Positions 13,621-24,837 of a DNA stretch of 64,000 bases are shown one piece after another (the stretch's first letter is position 1; each line of letters starts with the position of its first letter). The notes beneath the pieces are model-generated. The model made no database searches. It worked only from the letters and a program-made list of their open reading frames with translations, and was not told the origin of the DNA. Source of the stretch: Microvelia longipes. Lineage: Eukaryota > Arthropoda > Insecta > Hemiptera > Veliidae. The position numbers were made by a program, and so were the translations under genes. The stretch lies in the NCBI GenBank assembly GCA_018340805.1, contig JACMZG010001908.1, positions 18,214,722 through 18,278,721 on the forward strand, given 5' to 3'.

Positions 13621-14525
13621 ATATAAAAAACAAATCAAATTCAAGATCATCATTATCTCTATATTGTTTAGCTTGTTTTACCAATGTTAATCATAGTTGT
13701 CGCGTTTAGCTAATTATGTCTAATTAAGACCCGCAAGAAATAAATTTTGTAAAATATATTTATTGTGTAATTTAAAAAAATGTAATTTTGATATTAGATA
13801 ATATAAATATATACATAAAAATATACATAATTTAAAATTTATATTAAAAAAAATAAAAAGTTTGTTAGTAGTGAGTATTGTTGCAAAATCATGCAAATCA
13901 TTTAAAAAGTTTGTAAATATTAAAAAATAAAAGATTTATTAAAAAAAATTAACTTTTTGCTGACCAGTATATCGAATAACATAATATACTAATGTTTACT
14001 TTGTTAAAAAAATCCTAAACAAATATTTTTATTGCGTAATAAAACAGTAACTATAACTGCTACAAGTATTAGAGTTATCTTAGTTTTTGTGGCTTATTTG
14101 CCTCGGGAGAGAAACATTCCAATGACGGCACTCAGGCGGCTGTTCTGGAAGTATTACATCTAAAAGTCTAATTGACAAAAACTTTTGGCTTTTAAACTTT
14201 TTGTAATACAATGTAATGAATTATTTTAATAGCTGCTCTAGAAAGAAATGTAAGACCTAATAAAGATTTATAGCCTGAGTAGAAGCAGTCGGTACACACC
14301 AAAAAAGGTTGGAGCGCAATTTATTAGAGTTAAAATAAAAAATACTACAATACCTCTTAGCTATATGATCATAATGGATCTAAAAACCTTTATGTATAGA
14401 TGTTTCACTATGCTCTGTAAACTGTATTAATTTATAATTAACTGCATTTATTTTCATTTAAGATTTTTAATTTATAGTGACACTACCAATATTTTGAAAT
14501 CGCTAGAAAATGAACATTAACATCA

Positions 14526-14705
14526 GATTTAAGTCCGTTCTGTCTTATATTTGGTACAGTCTAGTGAAATATGTTCTGTTTCGTCTACTGTGGGGCAGTA
14601 GTGGCATGCTGGGGAGTCGCTTAACCCAATCTTGTAGTGATATTGAATGCATCTGGCATGTTGACTTCTTAATCTGTTTATGCAGACAATATCTCTTGAT
14701 AATCT
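14526..14705 (-). pseudogene. LINE ORF2 C-terminal fragment with CCHC knuckle
   Basis: Reading the minus strand from about 14700, the peptide RLRSQHARCIQYHYKIGL is followed by SDSPACHYCP and ETEHISLDC, ending in a stop near 14526. The C-x2-C...H-x4-C arrangement and the ETxxH context are typical of the C-terminal zinc knuckle of non-LTR retrotransposon polyproteins. Upstream sequence to about 14900 keeps only scraps of frame, so this is a 5'-truncated, decayed copy inside EVI5 intron 1, in antisense orientation to the gene. Confidence 0.65.
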
Positions 14706-16133
14706 TGATTTCCAGAACCAAGGTTAGCGGAAATTATCTTGATGATTTCTTTAAAAATTCTACCCTTTTCTGGTTATTTGTTGAGTTTGGTGTTCGAGTC
14801 TTCTAGCATTTTTTTGATATTCTTAATATTAGATGAAAACAGAGTGTTTATATCCCTTTGATAACAATCTTAATCTTCAACACGACCTTTAGATATTAAA
14901 ATTCATTCATTTAAAAAACTTCCCCTGTGCCTAATGTCCCTCTTTCCTTATTTAATTGTTTACTCCCGTGCTCCTTACCTACGATCGCAAGTGCTTTGTT
15001 TTTTACCAAGTTGAGTAATGCAAAATTCTTATTTTTCTCAGTTCTGTAACATTACGTCACTCTTGTGACGCAAAGTCACTTTTTCTCAAATTCATAAATA
15101 TAAATGGAATAGTTACTAAGTTGATAAATATATAATTTGTATTTCTCGGGTGTTATATTTACGTCCCTGGAGAGCTAAAGAGATAAGTTTTAACTTAAAG
15201 AAATCTCTTGGGGCATATTAAGTTGGAAAATTGTTGTGGATTTCAGGCTCATTATTTTATTTTTAAATCCTACTTGAAAACATTTTAGGTTTTTCCTAAG
15301 AATACGTTGGTTTTTTGCGAAAATTGGGAAAAAATGAAAATTGAAAAAAGTTTAATTTGGAAAAATCCTACGAATAGAATGTTTTGCAATTTTTTTTCTT
15401 TTAAAGAAAATTAAACGAAACATTTTCCAACCCTTAATGCGAAGAGAAAATGTTTAAAGCAAAGGATATGCTGTAGTATTAAAAAAAATGTACCGATTGC
15501 TAACATTTTTAAATTCCAATGCCAGTAAACAGTTATTACTTTAACGAGTTTTCCTGTACTTCGGGTTCAATTTTTTAAAATTTTCCTCTTGAAGTATGAT
15601 GTTATTAAGTCTTTGCTGTCGGTGAAGTGAAAACTTCTACTTGTTGCCCGTTAATTTAGCTTTCCTCTTAGGCATGAAATGATGAAATCTGTAGGATTTC
15701 CATCTTTATGGGACATTTCGTCAGAATACCATCTAGCATGGTATCTTAAATTTTGGGAGTATTATAATTTTTTGAATAAAAATCAAATTATTGAAGTTAA
15801 TAATTGTTTCAAATGAAAAACGTATAATACCATCTCAGTCTAGAATTTTATTGTGTGGAATGAAAATTTGAAAATCTCTTTGTCTTTGTTAAATCTAGAA
15901 ACATTGCTATTTAGGTTTATTTATTATTGCTAATAGGTTAGCTATATTAGGTTTAGGTGTATTATACATTTCACTCTCTCCCCTTTTATAACTGAAGAGT
16001 CTTTGCTTGGATATTATGTTATCTCAAAGCTAAATATCGGCATAATTTATTCGGATTTTTTTATTATTTTCTCCTCTTTATGTTTATTTTAACAAAAATA
16101 TCTAATGTTTAGATGGTTATGTTGGTCTTCTAG

Positions 16134-16255
16134 GCACTAGTTCAAGCCAGGACAGGGAGAAGGGAGATGAGGCTGATGAAGATGTCTGGTCAGAATGGGG
16201 TAGGATCGTTAACGACTGGGAGCAGACCAAAAAGAAAAATAATAACTATATCAAG
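16134..16255 (+). CDS. Evi5: EVI5 exon 2 (pre-TBC acidic segment)
   Basis: Acceptor TTCTAG|GC at 16134 and donor AAG|GTACTG at 16256. The exon supplies two bases to the split serine codon and then 40 residues. The core DVWSEWGRIVNDWEQTKKK matches the region just in front of the TBC domain of EVI5 family members (D-[LI]-W-x-x-W-x-x-I-[VL]-N-[DE]-W). It ends in phase 0, as required by exon 3. Confidence 0.9.
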
Positions 16256-16719
16256 GTACTGTTCTAGATTATTCTTAATATAGTAATGATCAGTCATTAT
16301 GGTCACCATGATCATGGTTATGATCAGTTAAAAGCATCCATGGAATAGAAATTTAAACTTTTTAGTTAACTGAACTTTTATTGTAGTATAATTGTCTAAA
16401 CTTAAGGATTTGAAAACTGAACCTTTCTTATATTTTGAAGCAATCTATATTAGAATTAAGTTCTAGTCTGCATTAATAGGCATGGTTATGATCAGTTAAA
16501 AGCCTGTCGAAAATCAGGGGGACAAGGAATTCTATCGGTCCATTAATGGCCCTACCTTGCAAAATTCAAAATGAACCCATATAATTCATTTTCTCCCTTG
16601 TTTTTTTACTAGCTGTCAATTGATATAACCTTATTTAAATAAATAGTTTAGTTGTTTATCTTAACACTAAATTGACAAGGTAGTAAAGGTTGTAAAATTC
16701 ATCTGACGTTTTACCTCTG

Positions 16720-16935
16720 GAGGTCAAAGATACTGGAAGTTTTACTTTGGAATGTAAAAGTCAAAAGCAGTTCCACTTCTAGAGGTACAAGTTACCGGAA
16801 GTTCTACTTCTAAAGGTAGAAGTTATCGGAAGTTCTACTTCTAAAGGTAGAAGTTACCGGAAGGTCTACTTCTAAAGGTAGAAGTTACCGGAAGGTCTTC
16901 TTCTTAAGGTAGAAGGTACCAGGAGTTTTATTTTT
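16720..16935. repeat. Minisatellite, about 30-bp unit
   Basis: Six to seven diverged head-to-tail copies of a unit containing TCTACTTCTAAAGGTAGAAG followed by TTACCGGAAG. Each unit is internally palindromic (CTTCTA with TAGAAG), so each could form a small hairpin. It lies just after EVI5 exon 2. Confidence 0.75.
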
Positions 16936-18910
16936 GGAGGGTTACTTTGCAACATTCAAAGACGAAATATTTATTTTTGTTCTCATAAGAAGCAAGATAA
17001 AGATATCTCTGATCCATTAGACGTCAAATCTATGATCCACTGTGTCTGTGTCATAAGACCTTTATCTTTTTACTAATACGGTAATTTTGACGAATTTATG
17101 CTTGACAGCAAGTTTTTCCTTTTTTAAGATTTAATTTAATTTTTATTTTTGATAAATAATTCTGTAAGTAGTTTTAATTTCGTAAATATAATTATTCTTT
17201 TGAATGATTTGTCTTAAAAATTGGAAATATCATCACATCTTTTCCGCTACAAGGCTCTCTATTATGGATCAGAAAGAGCAACTGCAAGGGTTCAGAAATA
17301 TGGTTACATTTTCCCTCTCGACCCTAAAAATATCGAATTACTGAAATATATTGGAAAATATCCTTCCCATATTTTCATAATTTATCTGAAAATTTCTTGT
17401 AATATTTTTTCTTTTTTGTAAATTTCGACTAGAATAAACATTTTAAGTTAAAACTAAAGCAAAAAGTTTGGGTGAATCTGTTGTTGTTAAGTCCCTAAAG
17501 CTTTTAATAGAGTCAGCTTATAATATTTTACTTAGTTAGTAATAGCAAAGTAAACTTTATTTTTTTTATAATTTTACTTTGTACTCTGAAATATACTTTT
17601 ATCCCTGTTCAAAAAGCTTTAACGAATTTTAATAAAAGCATGCGAGACCGAGACATTATCAAGCAGAAAAATTGTTGGTTTTAGAAGTTCTTACCGTAGA
17701 TAAAACATTACAAGATTTCTAAGACATTATAATTCTGCATAGTATATTTTTTACTTTTCCTCACGTCCGTAAAGTAATGTGTTCACCCTAAAAATCCGAG
17801 ATTTTATCAGAATTATCTATTTTAAAAGTTTTTGTGGTTTTCATTTTGATGTCTAACTGTATGGCTGTGTGTAAATGTGTTCCTGTTTCACGCATATCAG
17901 CCTCTTTCTTTTACTAAAGAGTTGAAGTTAGGCAAGATATAAAACTTTGGTCTATTGCTAGACTTTGGTCCTATTGTTCTTTCATCATAATTTAAAAAAA
18001 ATATAATTAAATATTAAAAAACTGAACAACGTAGTTGAAATTGGACAACAATTTATGTCTATAAATGATAAACAGATCTACAAAATTTAAAGTTCTTTTA
18101 ACCACGACTTTTAGAAGTCAGGGAATGTTCAAAAACATTACCCTTATGAGATCGTCGGCATTAAAACGTTAGAGGTGGGAACTGGAGGATCGATTAAGCT
18201 TGTCTTATTTGTTTCAAAAATATATGTTTGTCCATGTTTTATTAAAAAATTAACTCCGATTTATTATATTTTAGTAAAAAGATCTCGATGGACTTGATTT
18301 TCAACTATTTCTTATTTCTACATTACAAATTCATTTAACCTTGACTTTTTAACTCTTAGGTAACTGTCAAAGACCATAACTTTGTTTTAAGCAAAACATA
18401 GGGATTAAATAGAACATGTATTTCTTATTTTTTTGTTTATTAAAAATATATATTTTTGAAAAAAATAGTTATAACACTCTTAATACTAAAATAACAGTTG
18501 AAATTTAATGGAGTTTTATTTCAAAAAAACAATTTTGTTTATTCAAATTCACTATCTCTTCAATCTTTTTTGAAAATCATCTGATTGATGTTACCAAGGA
18601 GGCTTACTTATACTACTAGAGGGAGAATAGAAGAACTATTATCATTGCCTGGATAGCTTGGTACCATAACGGTACATTGGTGTCGCCATTATTTATTTTT
18701 TATGTATTCATTTTGATTTCTCATCATTTTTTGGCCATTTAGTCTTAAATTAAGTAAAACATAATTTTAACGAGTTTCTATTATTATCTATAGCATATAT
18801 TCTTTAGTTGTTTGTGTTTATAAAGTTGTTTAATGTGACATTACTGAAAAATGTCTGCTGTTAGTTGGGTGTATTATAAATATATGCGCCCGGAGAAGTT
18901 GTAGAAGGGT
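16936..18910. other. Non-coding, EVI5 intron 2 start
   Basis: AT-rich sequence with no gene, array or transposon end that I recognise. Confidence 0.5.
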
Positions 18911-18916
18911 TGGGAG

Positions 18917-18922
18917 TTTATT
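18917..18922 (-). promoter_or_regulatory. AATAAA poly(A) signal candidate, distal, deaminase gene
   Basis: AATAAA on the minus strand, 45 bases after the stop of the third C-terminal exon copy (18967). Its spacing suits a 3' end for transcripts that include that copy. In AT-rich DNA such hexamers also occur by chance. Confidence 0.35.
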
Positions 18923-18966
18923 GTCTCTGTTAAGTTGGAGTAAGTATAGTTATAGTACCTAATAAA

Positions 18967-19132
18967 TTATGCCACACTACCAAAAGCCACTCTAGTCCTT
19001 CCTCTAGTAATATAAGTCTGTTTGGTTGTAACACTGTTGAAACTAAAGTTGAATTTTTTCTTTGGGTTAGAAGTCCAGCATTCGAAAGACCTTGGCTTGT
19101 AGAACGTGTTGTCCCCAGTAACTGGATCAGCT
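18967..19132 (-). CDS. Candidate alternative last exon (copy 3) of the deaminase gene
   Basis: After ATCAG| at 19133 on the minus strand, the two bases CT complete a split codon with the last G of the deaminase core exon (phase 1), giving Ala, and the frame then reads DPVTGDNTFYKPR and stays open for 55 codons in all to TAA at 18967. The opening is nearly identical to ADPVTGDRLTFYKPR in the main last exon, so this is a tandem duplicate of that exon's 3' part with a different, basic C terminus (SNPKKKFNFSFNSV). An AATAAA follows 45 bases later. It may be an alternative terminal exon or simply 3' UTR. The pyrimidine tract before the acceptor is weak. Confidence 0.45.
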
Positions 19133-19212
19133 GATTTTTAGCGTATGTAATATTTGATGATAACAGTTGATTGTTTCAGCTCAAGTTATGTCTTTCCATT
19201 AAGTTATAAAGT

Positions 19213-19268
19213 CTACCTTACACCTTTATAAGGTCTCAGCTTATAGAACGTGATTATGTCTCTAGTAG
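19213..19268 (-). pseudogene. Decayed last-exon duplicate (copy 2) of the deaminase gene
   Basis: Middle copy of three. The acceptor TTTCAG| at 19269 gives the same phase as copy 3. The frame reads ATRDIITFYKLRPYKGVR and stops at TAG. It aligns with ADPVTGDRLTFYKPRNY of the main exon, but the conserved DPVTG is lost and the tail is cut short. Downstream sequence still resembles the tail of copy 1 (AATGGAAAGA against CTATGGACAGA) with stops. Confidence 0.5.
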
Positions 19269-19290
19269 CTGAAATTATTTTATAGCTTGT

Positions 19291-19296
19291 TTTATT
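19291..19296 (-). promoter_or_regulatory. AATAAA poly(A) signal candidate, proximal, deaminase gene
   Basis: AATAAA on the minus strand, 22 bases after the TGA at 19318. It would end transcripts using the main last exon. Confidence 0.35.
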
Positions 19297-19317
19297 TAAT
19301 TAAAAGATGTGATTATT

Positions 19318-19517
19318 TCAACTGAAGTTTAGTCTGTCCATAGAGTTTAAAAGCCCGTCGTTTCCCCTGTAATTCCTTGGTTTGTAGAATGTCAGTCTAT
19401 CACCAGTGACTGGATCAGCTGTTATCTCTTCTAATAGTATTTCTCTAGTGACTGCTGCCCACTCGCCATCCCAGTGATCTCTTTCCGGGTCTTCTATTAC
19501 CTGAGCGTGAGTCATAC
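19318..19517 (-). CDS. AID/APOBEC-like deaminase, last exon (main form)
   Basis: The acceptor TTGCAG| before 19517 leaves GT, which with the final G of the previous exon rebuilds a Gly codon. The frame then runs 65 residues to TGA at 19318. It is acidic and Trp-containing (VIEDPERDHWDGEWAAVTRE, then ILLEEITADPVTG, then a basic Tyr-rich end FYKPRNYRGN). It has no catalytic motif and forms the C-terminal extension after the deaminase core. The exact phase agreement with the core exon is the main reason for calling it. Two degraded or alternative copies of its second half follow in tandem. Confidence 0.75.
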
Positions 19518-20150
19518 CTGCAATGAAAGAAGATCAATTTTAAAGCTAAGGTTTAACTAAACAAATTACAGAGATAATGCTTTTTAAGGAAGTACATAGC
19601 TCAATAGATATTTTCCAAAAAATGCCCATTATACTAATTGTAGGTTGTCATCTGTACAATTTTAGCCACAATAGGCATACACATTGTTTAGTTATATATA
19701 ATTTTATTAGTTTAATTTATTTTATTAACTTTATTTTATCTTTCCTTAAGGAAACAACTAATTTTATTTTAAATTATATTTCTAGTTTTTTCGCTTTGTT
19801 AAAAAATCTAGTACAATAAAAGGCCATTCAACAATGAAGCAAATACCTAACTTCTTGTGATACTTTGCGTCGTCTCTTTCTCTCATTCGGCGCTGTAGCT
19901 TAAGCTAGAAGCCTCCTGAGCTATTGTATTGATTTATACAATATTTCCTTCTTTGTTTGTTTGGATATTTCATTTTTTTTTTCTTTTTTCTCTTAAAATA
20001 GTTTTATGAACCTATATTTCGGAATATACAACCTAATTTTTTTACACAATATCATTTTATAAATAGAAGAATCTGTTTTATAGCTCTAATAAAAAAGGGG
20101 TCTTAGCTTATTTTCGTATTAAACGAAACCGTGAAAGGGTTGTTCTAGAA

Positions 20151-21542
20151 CAGAAATACGCAAAGTGTGGTCCGCTGACCCTTGGGGGTCCATATAACAA
20201 TTTTCAGGGAGTCCGTAAGCCAACAAAAATTATGGCAACAAAAAATATAAAACATCTAAAGTTAGTGATATTAGCAATTTCCTTTTAACAATTTTTTTAC
20301 TTTTCCTTATTTATACCGCAGGTATGTATTACTAATCCTCATTTATACCGTAGTTATATAGGAAAAGTATTGTAATTGGAAAAAATCCGAAACCAGAATG
20401 ACACCGGATTTATCAGTTTCAGGTGTTTTTAAGTCCGCCTGAGTGGTTTTTACAAAGTCGTATGTGTGTGTGTGTGTTTCTGTGTAATCATCGTACCTCC
20501 TAGTGTATTTACACTAGAGAGTTGAAACTTCGTAAAAATCAGTCTACCGCTGCAGTTGTGCTATTCGGAAAATAATTTGTATATGACGTCATTAACCTGC
20601 AATAATGACCCAGTGAAAACTTGGAAAAATCATAAAACGTGGAAAAATGATGCGATCTGATTTAAATTTAGTTCTCATGTAGCTATATGGTTAAGACTGA
20701 CGTATGTGCCAGTCTTAATAGTTGTATCTTATTATCAGCATTAGTTCAATTTTTATCAAATGACTTGTGTACGTTTTTAAAAAATCGAAAAATAATCCAA
20801 TTTAGTTGACATGGTATACTCTTGTATACCATAATAAATTTTTATTTATTATTATTTTTCACCCCATGTTTCGTTTCAATACGACAAGTATATCTTAGAT
20901 TTTTGTATGATCATAACAGTTAAGCAGCATTGACTAAGGTCAGTCCTACATGGATGACCGCTGAGAATAAAACGTGTTGCAGTATAAATTAGGAAAAAGG
21001 ATGAGCGTAGTGAATCTGATGTAATAAGGAAAAGTTCCGAGGTACCCCAAACCCGATTTTTCATTTATCGATCTGAAAATAAATATTTTTGGTTACCAGT
21101 TTGCTATAATTTTAAATTGTATAATATTTAATTTTATACTAAAAAAATAAAAGGAACGCGATTAATTTTTTAATCATTGAAATAATAACGAAGTATCTAA
21201 TCTTTGATGCCAACATTCATCAGCTTGATTTAGCACCGACGTATGGGTATGGGTTACACCCATAGTATAAGTATACGGTATGGGTTTTGGTTTAAAACTG
21301 TTTTTAATTATTTAATTCTTATTCGTAGTTAAAGTGTCCCGTATTTAAAGTCTTCAGTTTTTTTTTCATTTATTTTTATTTCTTCAATTTATTAGCACGT
21401 TTTTATCATGAGTCGTTGGTTAAAAACAATTTCAGTAAAAATCCTGGTCTTGAAGATTTAAAATCAGATATGGTTGGGGGTCCAGCAAGTACCGTTAAGT
21501 CAAAAGGGGGTCCACAGAGCACTGAAAATTTGCGTTTTCTTG
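20151..21542 (+). mobile_element. Non-autonomous hAT-type element with 8-bp target duplication
   Basis: Left end CAGAAATACGCAAAGTGTGG, followed by TCCGCTGACC. Right end, reverse complemented, begins CAAGAAAACGCAAATTTTCA and later contains TGTGGACCCCC. The pattern of CAG start, CAAAGTGTGGTCCGC and GGGGGTCC blocks is characteristic of hAT (Charlie-like) termini. The flanks are TTCTAGAA at 20143-20150 and again at 21543-21550, a perfect 8-bp duplication. The 1392-bp interior has no transposase. It carries TGACGTCA (20584-20591), a GTGTGTGTG tract and the segment shared with several other copies in this window. It sits in the intron of the minus-strand deaminase gene. Confidence 0.88.
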
Positions 21543-21674
21543 TTCTAGAACATATAACTAAGTTGTTGTGTTATGCATTTGTTCATTTTAACACATTCTT
21601 CCTAATTTATAAGAAATCCGAGTGAGTATAAGAGTAATGGAATAAGCAGTTATAAAACTTAATTCTTCTTTTAC

Positions 21675-21898
21675 CTAATTTACTAGTAAGAATATCCCAT
21701 TGTTCTCTTGACCAGGTACCAATGTCCACCATCGGATGTCTGGCTAATCTCGCCAATGCTCTGGCTTCTCTTGATCTGTTATGTAGATACACAGATGTGA
21801 AATGGATCTGGAGCTTGATGTTGGTCGATGTGACTAGGTCTAATAACGAATCACTGCACTCGGCGCAAGGCGACTGTGATAAATACATCTCCACCTCT
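21675..21898 (-). CDS. AID/APOBEC-like deaminase, core exon with PCxxC
   Basis: Acceptor TTTTAG| before 21898; the first base completes a Lys codon begun in the previous exon. The donor TTAG|GTAAAA leaves phase 1. The 74 whole codons contain MYLSQSPCAEC: Cys 95 and Cys 98 of the assembled protein would bind zinc, and the SxSPCxxC form is that of AID/APOBEC rather than of free-nucleoside deaminases. After a helix (SDSLLDLVTS) comes strand LQIHFTSVYL, like the FxxRLY strand of APOBECs, then an Arg/Ala-rich helix and VDIGTWSREQWDIL, matching the parallel beta4-alpha4-beta5 order. Expected reaction: cytosine deamination in nucleic acid; the substrate is unknown. Confidence 0.85.
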
Positions 21899-22717
21899 CT
21901 AAAATCATAAAAATTACGTAAATTTTGGTGCTGTTAGATAGTTCATTTTACTTCTTTGGTGAATGGTGCATAAAGAAGTATTTAAAATGTTTAGAGTTAA
22001 AATGATATTTTGATTAAAGGGCTCTGTATTCATTTTGATTAAAGAAGTTTCAATTTAATATTTATGATTATGATATTTCGTTTTCCTGAAGCAATTTATA
22101 TTATCATTAATTGAACTCAAACAAATATAATTATTAAAACTCGTTTGCACACTTTTTCTTTTGCTAGAAGTATTAATTTAGGATAAAAGCTCGGTAATGT
22201 CTGTTATAAAGATATTAGTACCAAACTGAGGGCGTTAGGACTTTATAGCGTAGTGTATTGTAACTCACTCTTATCACGCTATCTGATCCTTTTAATGAGT
22301 TCTAGAAATAAATAGTCTTGACACGCCTTATTTTTGTGAGATTTCTCTCTAATTTTGAGGAGAAATGAACCTTTTAATTTTTCGGCGACAGGCATTAATG
22401 GTATTAGTATTGAGAGGTTGTGCCTAGGAAAAGTGCATATCTAGCATAGTCGAGATATACTCTTGTCAATTCCTAGATATGACTACAGCAGTACCCAGGT
22501 TTTTCTGGGACTAATGCAGTCTCTTAGATAGCAATTGTATGCTTCTCAGTATTATCTTGGATGTTTCCTAGGTACTATTTTATTCCAGTCCATAGTTTGA
22601 AAATAATATATTATTAAATTTTGCTGATAGTTGGAACTTTCGGCAGAATATTTCCATCTTTCTATAAAATCATGACTCTCCCACTATTGTTTTCAATAAG
22701 CCAATCTTTAAACTTAC

Positions 22718-22968
22718 TTTGGTTTAACCTCAGTTATCTCCTTAATGAGATGTTTTTCAACGTGTCCATACTTTCCGTTCAGCTTGCAAGCTCCAGCCCA
22801 TGCCTCTCTGACAGCTTCTAGTCCAGGAAGGAGCATTTTAGCGTAACCAAACGTAGTCACAACGAGTCTTTTGCCATCAGGTTCTCCCCGAGCGTTGTGT
22901 AGGTAGGATGAGTAGATCTCTTCGTTTGTCGCCCACTCTTCAGTTACTAACTGCTGCATTTCTGGATC
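22718..22968 (-). CDS. AID/APOBEC-like deaminase, exon with HxE catalytic motif
   Basis: The exon begins after TTTAG| at 22968 (DPEM...) or at its first Met, ATG 22959; an in-frame TAG just upstream excludes reading further into the flank. It ends at the strong donor CAAA|GTAAGT, phase 2. It encodes strand-like KRLVVTTFGYAKML, a loop or helix and, near the end, KYGHVEKHLIKEI: His 69 would bind zinc and Glu 71 would be the proton shuttle. With the next exon the spacing is HVE-x22-PCAEC, within the deaminase range. If ATG 22959 is the true start the whole protein is 221 residues, similar to single-domain AID/APOBECs. An upstream first exon, for example a signal peptide, cannot be excluded. Confidence 0.8.
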
Positions 22969-24837
22969 CTAAACAAATGTATGCTTTATAGAATAAATAA
23001 GACTCCTAAAATTGTTTAAGTAGTTGTCATTACATTTTTTTATATAATTAAGCTTCAACCATGAGAGTATGTATAAAATAATAGATCAACACTCTTCTTA
23101 GGAATCTTAATCAGCCAAATAAAGATCAATATTACAAATATTAAATCTATATTTAATATTTATTTATTATTTAATAAAGAGTTAATACCGATTTGTATGT
23201 ATCAATAGATATATCAATATAAATAGATATCAATAAATACATCAATAGTAGATTAATAGTAAAGACCAAATAGTAAATCAATAGTCCACCTACGATTTTT
23301 TATCAACCAAATATACCCGCAACCTTTTGCCTGGAGAGACTTAAGCTTTCAACTACCATTTTTTTCAATAAATTTATAAAACCATTGGAAAAATCGTTTA
23401 TTTTTATGATAAAGTGTAAGCAACTTGAACAATATCTTATTATTTATAAACGAACAACTATTTACAAACTGTTATACAAAATTAAGTAGCTTCAAACACT
23501 TCGCTCGATTCTTCCTGTTGGTGAAATTTGATCTTTAAAAGAAAGTTTAGTGACATCTCGGGTCATCATTCTATTAATTTTATAAATATATAAAATAAGC
23601 CTACCATACTAAATAATGGTAGGATTGGTAAGGCGGCTAAATGGTCTAGATTGCTATATTTTATAACCTTTCTGATGATAAACTGCTCTGTTTGTTCTGG
23701 TTAGAGTTCGAATCCTAGTCTGGATGGTTTCTTTTTAACTAGTTTTTTTGGTGCATAGTTTGTTATTAGTGTTTTACCAGCGTTAGTAAACATTTCCCTA
23801 ATAGCTTAATATACTTGGCTACTAAATATCCTTGGTGCTACTTAATATAAATTGAACATTTCGTTGCTTCTCTCTTATTTGCTACTAGTATCACTAATAA
23901 AAATTGGAATACTAATTTATCCTAATGATAATAAGTTTTTACCTACTTTGGACTCTTGGTGCTTTATAGATAAGATAAGTGCTTCATTACTTAACAATTA
24001 AAACATCATATGTACCTGTTTTTTTCACTGCTTGAAATTTTGCTGAATCGTCTTAATTTAGTAACCGCACTTTGGTCACACCGGAATAGGGTTTATTATT
24101 TTTTAATGCTTATAATTCTATTTTGATTTCAAACTTCTGATTAAATTAAATTTTTAAGTTTCTTTGGTAGCAACATTGATTTAATAGAACTCACATGTTT
24201 TCATTATGTTGAGTAGACTAGCTTAACACTTTATTTTGTAATTAACATTATACAAGGTTAAGTAATTCTATTTAAAATTATGAATAAATGAATTTAACTC
24301 TATGAATGAATGAATATTTATTGGATCATTAGTTTGTTTCACATTATCTTTATAAAACATTTAACGCATAGAAAAGATAAAAATTACTTATTAATATATA
24401 TAAAAACACTACAAGCACGAGTTTTAACTGAACTGCATGTGCCACTGTTTTTTCTAATTATGCTAGTTTCGTTAATTATTATTTTATCTATCATCGTTTA
24501 TTTAATTAATTAAATTAAAATTCATAGTAATAATTTTAATGCAATATGACAAAAAGAATAAATTGTATGAAAATTACTTTTAAAATCAAGATATATGCAT
24601 ATGAATATGACTTGGGATGAAATAAAATTCTTTTATTTATGATAAATATCTTGCCATTTTTTTATGATTCCATAAAAATTGTTTCAGATTCTATAGAAGC
24701 TCTCAATTGTTAAAAAATAAATTATTTGGTTCGACTCCTGCTTCTTCTGATAATTTTTTGTCGTTTTGTTCACCTTAAGAAATCCGCTAATCATTTTAAC
24801 AATTTGATTCGAACAAACTGAGCTTTAAATTCTTGTT
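22969..24837. other. AT-rich non-coding region upstream of the deaminase gene
   Basis: Contains a tRNA-like segment at 23625-23727. A minus-strand 25-codon frame (23569-23492) could be a first exon but has no supporting motif. Nothing else is recognisable. Confidence 0.4.
23625..23727 (+). repeat. tRNA-derived SINE head or degenerate tRNA-like sequence
   Basis: Shows an A-box-like GGCTAAATGGTCTAGA (23635-23650) and a good B box AGTTCGAATCC (23705-23715), spaced about 55 bases apart, followed by an AT-rich tail. The acceptor stem does not pair well and the anticodon arm is unclear, so this is not called as a functional tRNA. Confidence 0.4.

Larger units (their letters stand above)
10094..16133. 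other. EVI5 intron 1
   Basis: About 6 kb of AT-rich intron. Recognisable contents are a dispersed repeat around 11225-11590, a hAT-family fragment at 13364-13620 and a minus-strand LINE fragment at 14526-14705. I see no other coding sequence. Confidence 0.6.

Noticed and set aside
22621..22821. Plus-strand frames overlapping the deaminase exons
   Set aside because: They are antisense shadows of the minus-strand exons, which have the motifs and splice phases.
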